From Bog-473 sp963755375 (GTDB lineage Bacteria; Actinomycetota; Acidimicrobiia; Acidimicrobiales; RAAP-2): DNA of 64,000 nucleotides. A model generated the notes under the pieces. It was not told the origin of the DNA. It ran no database searches and saw nothing but the letters and a program-made list of their open reading frames with translations. Made by a program: the position numbers and the translations under genes. Location of the stretch: assembly GCA_963755375.1 (NCBI GenBank), contig CAVWKG010000016.1, positions 2,790,001 to 2,854,000 on the forward strand, read 5' to 3'. Below are positions 25,876-32,926 of the stretch, one piece after another (position 1 is the first letter of the stretch; every line of letters begins with the position of its first letter).

Positions 25876-26610
25876 ATGGAACTGGTGGCACGACTCCGAG
25901 GTTCGTTTGGCCGGCGCCCGTGGCGAGCCGCAGCTGCGGCGCTCGCAGTTGGCGGGTTCTCTGCATCAACGATTGTCAGCTCAGCAAGTGGGGCGTCCAA
26001 TCACAAGACGAAGAGCGTCATCGTTTCGACAACGAATAACGCCAAGCTGGGCACGCTCCTGGTGAGCGGAAGGACGCTGTACACCGTGAAAGCGAGCAAG
26101 ACACCGTGTGCCACCCGGTGCCTAAAGATCTGGCCCGCGCTCATGCTGCCTAAAGGTGTGACGAAGGCCACGGCTGGAACCGGTGTCAACGCGGCACAGC
26201 TTGGCACCGTGAAGCGCGGCGGTGGCACTCTCCAAGTCACCTATTCCGGCAAGGCCCTCTACCGGTTCTCCGGAGACAAGACCGCCGGACAGGTGCACGG
26301 AGACGTGACGGACACTTGGGGCACCTGGTCTGTTGTTGTGATGCCGACGGCGGCCTCTCCCACCTCTCCATCGGCTCCAAATGCACCCGTGATCCCGTCA
26401 ACGACCCCGACGACTTCGATGACCCACACCACTTCGCCGCCTCCTGCGACGGCGCCAACTCCTGCGACGGCGCCTCCGGCGACGGTGCCTCCGGCGACGA
26501 CGCCACCCACATCACCGTCTCCCCCTCCGACCACCCCACCAACCACCCCACCAACCACCCCACCGACCACCCCAGCCACTGCTCCAAGTACGGGTGGGGT
26601 CTCCTTCTGA
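25876..26610 (+). CDS. Secreted COG4315-type repeat protein with Pro/Thr-rich tail
   Basis: This 244-residue protein has a signal peptide (ARLRGSFGRRPWRAAAAALA to SSASGAS), then a COG4315 domain very close to that at 24612-25151: TLYTVKASKTPCATRCLKIW, VTKATAGTGVNAAQLGTV, LQVTYSGKALYRFSGDKTAG and DTWGTWSVVV. About 100 residues of Pro/Thr/Ala repeats follow (TTPP-type units), typical of a wall-spanning stalk. It also ends in STGGVSF. The ATG has GAGGAGAC upstream. It is encoded divergently from the five-gene operon, so this is a recent duplication with its own promoter. Confidence 0.75.
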   Translation: MELVARLRGSFGRRPWRAAAAALAVGGFSASTIVSSASGASNHKTKSVIVSTTNNAKLGTLLVSGRTLYTVKASKTPCATRCLKIWPALMLPKGVTKATAGTGVNAAQLGTVKRGGGTLQVTYSGKALYRFSGDKTAGQVHGDVTDTWGTWSVVVMPTAASPTSPSAPNAPVIPSTTPTTSMTHTTSPPPATAPTPATAPPATVPPATTPPTSPSPPPTTPPTTPPTTPPTTPATAPSTGGVSF

Positions 26611-26717
26611 CGGTCGGATCCCCTCCCTGCGAGGCCGGACCCCGGCACAACCCCGATCAGTTGGGACGTTCGCAGCACCTGCCATGCCGCACTCAACCCA
26701 CCGACATGGACGGGTGC

Positions 26718-27293
26718 CTACCGAATGGCCAGGTACGCCGAGTAGCCCGCCAATATGAGGAGGACACCGGCGGTGATCTTGCGGAGGGTCGAGACGTTCA
26801 CGTAGCGAAGCAGCGTCTGACCGCTCGCCACTGCAATCGCAGCGACCGCCCAGAGAGCGAGGATTGCGCCAAGGGCAACCGAAAGCGGTGAGTGGTACTT
26901 GGCCGCCAGGTTCACCGTGAGTATTTGGGTCAGATCGCCCCACTCGGCGATGAAGATCACGATGAAGGCAGTCGCAACGACCCCGTGGCGAGACGCCTCC
27001 TTCGTCGCGACCTCCTCCTCATCCTTGGCCCCCTCCCGCCACGCATACGCAGCGCCGAAGAGGAACATGACGGTCACGATTCCTTCGACCGCTCGGTGCG
27101 GGAGGAGGGCGAAGATGGCCAAGCCGAGGGTGACCGCAATGGCCACGTGGACGAGGAACGCACCAGCGGCTCCGAACCAGACGTGAAGGGGTCTGCCCCG
27201 GGTCGCCAAGACGAGACTGGCGAACATGGTCTTGTCGGGCAGCTCTCCGAGGAAGATGATCGGGAACACAGCGAGCACGATGAGCGGGTCCAC
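26718..27293 (-). CDS. GDT1/TMEM165 (UPF0016) family metal-ion exporter
   Basis: This 191-residue protein has six helices and both family signature motifs: FLGELPDKTMFASLVLATRG in the first half and IFIAEWGDLTQILTVNLAAK in the second (E-x-G-D-[KR]-[ST] type). GDT1/MneA-type proteins export Mn2+, and eukaryotic homologues also transport Ca2+. The GTG at 27293 is preceded by AAAGGG. The gene lies behind a yybP-ykoY-type RNA element at 27363-27466, which in other bacteria turns on such exporters when Mn2+ is high. That makes manganese efflux the most likely role. Confidence 0.85.
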   Translation of the reverse strand: MDPLIVLAVFPIIFLGELPDKTMFASLVLATRGRPLHVWFGAAGAFLVHVAIAVTLGLAIFALLPHRAVEGIVTVMFLFGAAYAWREGAKDEEEVATKEASRHGVVATAFIVIFIAEWGDLTQILTVNLAAKYHSPLSVALGAILALWAVAAIAVASGQTLLRYVNVSTLRKITAGVLLILAGYSAYLAIR

Positions 27294-27362
27294 AGCACCC
27301 TTTCTGGCTGGGACCGAGGGTCGCTGCCTCCCGTCCCAGCCGTCGATACAGCACGGCCAAGT

Positions 27363-27466
27363 CGGAAGGTCTCGCCCATCTGTGCCGAGGCTCAGACCTG
27401 GGGACCGGACGTACAGTGCACGCCAGCATGTCGATCGACCAGTCGAGGGCTTACTTCCCCTTCTGG
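27363..27466 (-). ncRNA. yybP-ykoY (manganese) riboswitch candidate
   Basis: On the minus strand the element opens GAAGGGGAAGTAAGCC (27449-27464) and closes GGCGAGACCTTCC (27364-27376). These are the conserved GGGGAGUAG and AGACCUU blocks of the yybP-ykoY class, and GAAGG pairs with CCTTC to form P1. The distance to the GTG of the exporter is about 70 nt. It is expected to activate expression when Mn2+ binds. Confidence 0.75.
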
Positions 27467-27471
27467 TTGTA

Positions 27472-27500
27472 ACCGTAGCCGCTGCTAAATGGTGCGCCAA
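27472..27500 (-). promoter_or_regulatory. Promoter of the riboswitch/exporter unit
   Basis: On the minus strand TTGGCG (27495-27500) and TACGGT (27472-27477) are separated by 17 bp. The -10 hexamer lies about 7 bases before the start of the riboswitch, which fits a transcription start at its first base. Confidence 0.5.
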
Positions 27501-27687
27501 GTCCCCCTTCCTCCTTGACTCTAGAAGGGCGCAGGTCTACCTGCGTACCGCCCAGATCATCCACACCGCGGTTTCGAGCGCGCTAACGATGGCTGCGTGG
27601 CGGCCTCTCGCGCGTTCAGACGATTGCCCGGCCCCGCGGGTCTCTGACGAAGGACCGAAATCAACCGCTGGGACTCTCTTGGGGACG

Positions 27688-28314
27688 TCAGACTCCGAGC
27701 GACGCGGCGCGCAGTTGGGCGGCGAGCGCTGCATCGCCGCTGATCTCGACCCTGGATGCCCCTTGGCGACCGGCGCCGAACATGGTGAGCTCACCCGGGT
27801 CGCCGGCCAGGCTCAGGGGCGGCCCGTTACCACGCTCTTTGTCGACCCGCCCGGGCGAGGTGATCACGATCGTGGCGGGGACGTTCTTCGCCATCCCGCC
27901 GGGACCGACCCGGGCCCAGAGGGCATCGGCTAGCTCCGGGGAGATCGTGCGGGGTTCCCAGCCGTCTTGCGCCCGGCGTACGTCCTCCACGTGAATGAAG
28001 AACTCGACGGTGTTCATCGGTTCATCGAAAGGCCGCAGGAGCAACGGTGGCCCGCGTCGCACGGTCTCGATGAGCTTCTCCCACGGTGTGCGATCCCGCA
28101 CCGCTCGTCGTACCTTGTCCGTGTAACCGGCCAGCGGGGGCCACACGAGTCCGGGGCCACTGTCGGGCCTCCGTTCACGGGCAACGAGATGCGCAGCCAG
28201 ATCGGCGATACACCAACCCTCGCACAACGTGGGCGCGTCGGGACCGAGTTCGACGAAGAGGGCGCAGAGAGTCTTGCGCTCCTGCTGTGCAAGGCCGCGT
28301 GGTGCCACGCGCAC
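27688..28314 (-). CDS. TIGR03085-type metal-binding protein (mycothiol-dependent maleylpyruvate isomerase fold)
   Basis: This 208-residue protein has the near-invariant N-terminal blocks LAQQERKTLCALFVELGPDA, TLCEGWCIADLAAHLVARER and RRPDSGPGL. VEFFIHVEDVRRAQDGW and a C-terminal SCP2-like half (ISGDAAL) follow. The His residues of HLVARE and FIHVED are the usual metal ligands of the DinB/MDMPI four-helix fold. The family is restricted to mycothiol-producing actinobacteria; the substrate is unknown. GTG at 28314 or 28308 can start it. Bases 27501-27687 hold no gene. Confidence 0.8.
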   Translation of the reverse strand: MRVAPRGLAQQERKTLCALFVELGPDAPTLCEGWCIADLAAHLVARERRPDSGPGLVWPPLAGYTDKVRRAVRDRTPWEKLIETVRRGPPLLLRPFDEPMNTVEFFIHVEDVRRAQDGWEPRTISPELADALWARVGPGGMAKNVPATIVITSPGRVDKERGNGPPLSLAGDPGELTMFGAGRQGASRVEISGDAALAAQLRAASLGV

Positions 28315-28479
28315 ACCTTAAATGAAAGGGGGGACAATTGCGCTGGAGCTTCTGGCCGCATGGAGCCGCTCACACGCTAAGAGGCCGAGAATCGAGACCG
28401 CAGTAATCGCAATGATCGCGCCGATTCTGTTGCGGCGGGATCGGTAGCCCGCGACAAACCGAACCGCGTTTTCGGGATC

Positions 28480-28624
28480 TCAGGTGATGGCCCTCCCGAT
28501 CAGATGGCCCATTCCAAAGGTCAAACCTGCTGCCATGAGCCTGAAGCCCAGCTGACGAGTGCCCGAGAAACGGCACTATGCCCGGTCAGCAGAGAGATCA
28601 GCGCCTCGCGAAGTCGGCCACTCA
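28480..28624 (-). pseudogene. C-terminal remnant of a VIT/CCC1-family metal transporter
   Basis: From 28624 the frame reads MSGRLREALISLLTGHSA, then becomes non-family. The neighbouring frame reads QLGFRLMAAGLTFGMGHL and IGRAIT with a stop at 28480. Together these are the last two helices of a VIT family protein. The N-terminal helices are not found in 28625-28860. It is a small relic broken by a frameshift. It lies near the Mn exporter, hinting at former clustering of metal genes. The remaining bases 28315-28479 contain no supported gene. Confidence 0.5.
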
Positions 28625-28866
28625 TCCTGGCGATGAGGACAGGGTGACTTGGAGCTTGCGGTCACGGACTGCGCTCACCCAGGTCGGGTTCAGGCGGTCG
28701 CGGAAGAGGACCGACCCTCGGCTGTGATCCCCAGCGTCGCGCACCAGTTCCTGTGACGCTGGCTTCGTTCGCCGAAGCCACGCCTGCGACGAAGGCCAGG
28801 GCGGTCTGGCCGGAATCGAACTGATCAATTCGGCAGTCGGTCCCACACGTGCGCACCTCCATTGCC

Positions 28867-28900
28867 ACTCTGTTTCTCTCCCGTCGGAGAGAAACAGAGT
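28867..28900 (-). terminator. Perfect 15-bp stem-loop downstream of the ABC transporter genes
   Basis: Arms ACTCTGTTTCTCTCC (28867-28881) and its exact complement (28886-28900) enclose a CGTC loop. It lies 75 bp past the stop of the ATPase gene at 28975 and is less GC-rich than its surroundings. It is the likely terminator of that operon, although no T-run follows. Confidence 0.55.
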
Positions 28901-28974
28901 GTGAAAAGACCCGGCTGGGATTAGGAGAACGTCAATCAGGCGACTCAGGCCGTCGAGATCCTGGTCAAACGCCG

Positions 28975-30327
28975 TCAGATGCCAGCCTGAGTCTTCGTAC
29001 GGTCAAGTGCGAGCTGCCCGCTGTTCGCATCGAAGTCGAAGAGCTCGCCGTAGCGGCCCCAATCGATGGCGATCCGGAGTTGCTGGCGGGCCTCGTCCTC
29101 GGAGAATCCGCGCCGCAGCAGATCCAGAAAGAAGCCCTCACCGAGGTTCCCGTCCTCCGTGGTCTCGAGGGCGTTGCAAATCGCCCGGACGAGCGGCGCT
29201 CGTTCGCGCGCCCGACGGGCGAAGATCTGCTTGGACTCGAGAATATCGGCGGCCACGAAGGTCCGGCCGTCGTCGGTGACCTGGAGGTCGGCGTCGTCCA
29301 CCCCGGCCAGTCCGAGGACCTGCGCGGCGTCGACCAGCGGGAGCAGGTCATCGACCTCGAACGTCAGCTCGTGGGCGAGCTTCGGCAGATCCTCGCGTCC
29401 ACCGTGAGCGACGAGGATTTCGAGAAGCCCGGACATACCGCCCACGCTGGCTTGGGGCAGGGGGGTGTCGACGGGAGACCCCTCACCTGGAGCAGCCTGA
29501 GTCCAGATGTGAGCGGGCGGACGAGTGTCCCGGCCGGTCATGAGGCCGTAGATCTGGTCGACCAGAGCCCCGAAGCTTTCGTCGTGACGGTTCCGGGGTT
29601 GCGGAAGCCCACACGAAATCTCGGTGCGGATCCGTCCCGGATTGGCCCCGAGCACGAAGATCCGATCGGCCAGGATCACCGCTTCTTCGATGTTGTGCGT
29701 GACGATCAGCATGGCCTTGGTCGGGAAATCCCTCTCCTGCCACAGCCGCAGAAGTTCCGCCCGAAGGTTCTGCGCCGTGAGGACGTCGAGCGCCGAGAAC
29801 GGCTCGTCCATCAAGAGGGCGTCTGGTTCGACGACCAGGGCCCGGGCAAAACCCACCCGTTGACGCATCCCGCCCGACAGCTCCTTGGGGTAGGCGGACT
29901 CGAAACCGTCCAGGCCGATGGCGTCGATCGCCCGCTCGGCGCGCTCGCGGCGCTGGTGCGGTTCGATCCCCAAGGCCTCGAGCCCGAGTTCGACGTTCTG
30001 GCGCACGGTCAACCACGGCAGCAGAGCGAAGCTCTGGAACACCATCGCCACGCCGGGGTTGGCGCCATTGAGGGCCTGACCGCGGTAGCTGACTGTCCCG
30101 CACGTGGGGGCGATCAGTCCCGCGATACAACGCAGCAGCGTGCTCTTCCCTGATCCAGAGCGTCCGAGGAGGGCCACGATCTCCCCTTCGCGAAGGTCGA
30201 GCGAGATGTCGTCGAGCACCGGGAGCGGGCTACCGTCCGGAGAGACGAACGTCTTGGTGACGTGCGAAACCTCGATGATGGTCGTTGGGGCCCCGGCGTC
30301 ACGCGGCCTCAGTTGTGTCGTCACCAC
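28975..30327 (-). CDS. NitT/TauT-type ABC transporter ATPase with C-terminal AAA-associated domain
   Basis: This 450-residue protein begins with a complete ABC ATPase: Walker A GRSGSGKST, Q-loop VFQSFALLPWLTVR, signature LSGGMRQRVGFARAL, Walker B ALLMDEPFSALD and switch His VTHNIEEAV. After residue 265 comes an additional domain (LLEILVAHGGREDLPKLAHE to FSEDEARQQLRIAIDWGRYG) of the AAA-associated C-terminal type found on nitrate/sulfonate/bicarbonate-class importers. That domain probably senses a cytosolic ligand and gates transport. It lies 49 bp after the fused permease gene. No solute-binding protein is next to it, so the substrate is open. Confidence 0.85.
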   Translation of the reverse strand: MVTTQLRPRDAGAPTTIIEVSHVTKTFVSPDGSPLPVLDDISLDLREGEIVALLGRSGSGKSTLLRCIAGLIAPTCGTVSYRGQALNGANPGVAMVFQSFALLPWLTVRQNVELGLEALGIEPHQRRERAERAIDAIGLDGFESAYPKELSGGMRQRVGFARALVVEPDALLMDEPFSALDVLTAQNLRAELLRLWQERDFPTKAMLIVTHNIEEAVILADRIFVLGANPGRIRTEISCGLPQPRNRHDESFGALVDQIYGLMTGRDTRPPAHIWTQAAPGEGSPVDTPLPQASVGGMSGLLEILVAHGGREDLPKLAHELTFEVDDLLPLVDAAQVLGLAGVDDADLQVTDDGRTFVAADILESKQIFARRARERAPLVRAICNALETTEDGNLGEGFFLDLLRRGFSEDEARQQLRIAIDWGRYGELFDFDANSGQLALDRTKTQAGI

Positions 30328-30376
30328 GAGCGACCACCTTCTCGTATCCCAACGCCTCCGCGCAACATCAATGTGA

Positions 30377-32125
30377 TCACAACGTGAACCGGCGCTCGGC
30401 CATGGCGTACAGACGCCGCCAGAACAGCCTGTTGACCAACACGACGAAGGCGCTCATCACGATACCGCCGGCGATGAGAAGGGCGAACTTCCCCTGGATG
30501 GATGCGGTGGCGATGTAGTTGCCGAGTCCGTACGCGTGGAGGGTGTTGTGGTGCCAGCTGACGAGCTCTGCCACGATCGACGCGTTCCACGCCCCGCCGG
30601 CCGCCGTGATCCCCCCCGTCACGTAGGCCGGGAAGATGGCAGGGAGGATAACTCGGCGCCAACGTTGACTTCGGGTCAAGCGCATCGTCACCATCATTTC
30701 GCGAAGGTCATTGGGAATCGCACTTGCCCCAGCGATGACATTGAACAGGATGTACCACTGCGCGCCGAGCATCATCAGAACGATGGCTCCGTAATTGAGA
30801 GGGATCCCAAGGTCGATGAAGATCAGCGTGGCAAAAGGAAAGAGGAGGATGGCCGGGAAGCTGGCCAGCACCTGCACCAGCGGTTGAGCGAATCGGGACA
30901 GTTTCGGACTCATGCCGATCTTCACACCTATGGGCACCCAGATCAGCGTCGAGATTGTCAGCAGGACGACCACCCTGGCAAAGGTCGCCAGTCCGAATCC
31001 GATGAGGCTCGGAAAGCGGGCGAAACCGAGATGCGAATTGAGGTAGATGATCCCGATCACTGCGACCGCCGCTGACGCGGTGAAGATCACCGACCAGAAG
31101 ATGACGTCGCCTACCTGCCGCTTGCGGGGATCCGTCCGGAGCGGATACTCCGCGAGCCCAAACGGCCTGGTGATCCGGTCTAGTACACGCCCAAATGGAC
31201 GGCTGATGCGTCCGGCCAACCTGGGAACCGACGACCGCTGCAAGATGCCGAGCACATAGCTCTTGGGCTTTTCCGTCGCCTCCGAGCTCTCCAGGCGGAA
31301 CTTGTCCGACCACGCAACCAGCGGCCGGAACACGAAGAAATTGGTACCGACCACGAGGATCACCATGACCACGATTGCGATCGTCACCTGCGCGTACGAA
31401 CCATCATTGACGGCGGCGGCCATGTAGCTCCCCATCCCCGGCAGGCTTTCCGTGATCCCCTTACCTTTGATGAAGACGGTGACCGCCTCCGACGCGGTCA
31501 AGAAGAACCAGCCGCCTCCCATCGACATCATCATGTTCCAGACCAACCCGATCATGGAGCTCGGTACATCGAGCTTCCAGAACCTCTGCCACTTGGTCAG
31601 CCTGTACATCCGAGCCGCCTCGTCGAGCTCCGTCGGTTGCGAAATAAGGGAGTGGTAGAAGCTGAACGTCATGTTCCACGCCTGCGACGTGAAGATGACG
31701 AAGATCGAGGCCAACTCGAGCCCGAGCAGGTTGTTCGGCAAGACTTGGATGAAGAAGGTCAGGGCGATAGGGAGAAAGACCAGGATGGGGATCGACTGCA
31801 ACACGTCGAGTATCGGGACGAGCACTTTCTCAGCGCGCCGAAGGCGCGCCGCCGCCGTGCCGTATACGAGGGTGAAGACGGTGGAGAGGCCAAGGGCAAT
31901 GAACATCCGGAGCAACGAACGCGCCGCGTAGTACGGGACGTTGGATATGTCCGTTGAGATGACAACGGGGGTTCGACCGGGAGTGAAATTGACCGACAAG
32001 GACCGGCCGAGCCGAACCACGATGTACAGGAGGGCGATGATCGCGGCTCCGACGACGACGTCGACCCAGCTGATCCGGCGTCCCCGTAGCACCTCCCGGA
32101 TCGGGAGGGTCTGCCGCACGGACAT
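30377..32125 (-). CDS. Fused double ABC permease, NitT/TauT type
   Basis: This 582-residue protein contains two consecutive permease domains, each with five to six helices and an EAA-type loop: LDEAARMYRLTKWQRFWKLD in the first and LREMMVTMRLTRSQRWRRVI in the second. The halves are joined by a 60-residue basic linker. This is the architecture of the two-headed bicarbonate/sulfonate-type permeases that pair with an ATPase carrying an AAA-associated tail, as here. The ATG at 32125 is preceded by AAAGGA. The 5' region (32126-32500) shows no gene and probably carries the promoter. Confidence 0.85.
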   Translation of the reverse strand: MSVRQTLPIREVLRGRRISWVDVVVGAAIIALLYIVVRLGRSLSVNFTPGRTPVVISTDISNVPYYAARSLLRMFIALGLSTVFTLVYGTAAARLRRAEKVLVPILDVLQSIPILVFLPIALTFFIQVLPNNLLGLELASIFVIFTSQAWNMTFSFYHSLISQPTELDEAARMYRLTKWQRFWKLDVPSSMIGLVWNMMMSMGGGWFFLTASEAVTVFIKGKGITESLPGMGSYMAAAVNDGSYAQVTIAIVVMVILVVGTNFFVFRPLVAWSDKFRLESSEATEKPKSYVLGILQRSSVPRLAGRISRPFGRVLDRITRPFGLAEYPLRTDPRKRQVGDVIFWSVIFTASAAVAVIGIIYLNSHLGFARFPSLIGFGLATFARVVVLLTISTLIWVPIGVKIGMSPKLSRFAQPLVQVLASFPAILLFPFATLIFIDLGIPLNYGAIVLMMLGAQWYILFNVIAGASAIPNDLREMMVTMRLTRSQRWRRVILPAIFPAYVTGGITAAGGAWNASIVAELVSWHHNTLHAYGLGNYIATASIQGKFALLIAGGIVMSAFVVLVNRLFWRRLYAMAERRFTL

Positions 32126-32514
32126 CTCTCGTGTCCTTTCTCGGTCACGACTGGTTCGCGAGGATCCCAATCGAACACACCTCTGGGCGGAGGCTGATGA
32201 CTCTTACGATTGCCGGGCGCAGCGCGAAAGAAAGGGCTTCCCGACGTTGTGACGTCCTCTGGAACCCGTCAGCGGTCGAGCGGGAGTTCAGATTGACGCA
32301 GGGACGACGCCGGGGCACGGTTGTGGAGGCTGGGAACTACGGGGTTCGGATTTCATCTTCCCACCTCCTTCCTGCCCTTCGAGCGTCGAGGCGATCGTAG
32401 GCAAGGTCCACGGAGCAGGCAACTGCTGAGCGATTCTCACGAGCGGACGGCTCGCGACATTCACCGGCCGGGCGTGATGACGGGTGGAAGGGTGCGGATC
32501 GACGGAAGAGCTGA

Positions 32515-32748
32515 CTACAACTAGATCGACGTGCACGATGGCATCGGAAAGGTTCGGCACACGGTGCAACAGCGAGTGGGAGGCATCTTCGGCGATCTGG
32601 TGCACGTCGGTCACCGTCAAAGAGGATTCGACGCTCGGTCGTATCTGGGCGAGGAGGCGGTGAGAAGCCCAACGGACCCGCACCCCGTGACCCCGTCGAC
32701 GCCATGGACTGCGGCAACCGTCTCAGCGATCGCCGCTCCCTGATCACT
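32515..32748 (-). pseudogene. Remnant of a CDF-type cation efflux protein, cytosolic domain
   Basis: The minus strand reads AAIAETVAAVHGVDGVTG and, after a one-base frame change, VRVRWASHRLLAQIRPSVES, then SLTVTDVHQIAEDASHSLLH and VPNLSDAIVHVDL. This is the C-terminal dimerisation domain of cation diffusion facilitators. One extra G in the GGGG run near 32682 would restore the frame. The six-helix membrane part is missing upstream. With the VIT relic and the exporter it is the third metal-transport trace in 6 kb. Bases 32749-32926 and 32126-32514 hold no other gene. Confidence 0.55.
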
Positions 32749-32926
32749 CCCGCTCGGCCGGCAGATCAGTGCCACCGAGAAAATCTCGTTGACACGGTTA
32801 GTTCCGGCTCTTCGCCGGGTCTACGTCCCTGGCAGCTGGCAGGCCGCCGACCGAGCCAGGACGCGAGCTGCTCCAAGGGAGAATCGTGCAGACCCAACCT
32901 ACTGAAGCCACCGAAGCGTGTCTCTT

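Noticed and set aside
28380..28479. Possible membrane peptide YRSRRNRIGAIIAITAVSIL next to the VIT relic
   Set aside because: Single helix without start signal or family match; could be part of the decayed gene but not demonstrable.
28849..30153. Long plus-strand frame opposite the ABC ATPase
   Set aside because: Antisense shadow of a gene with all ABC motifs on the minus strand.
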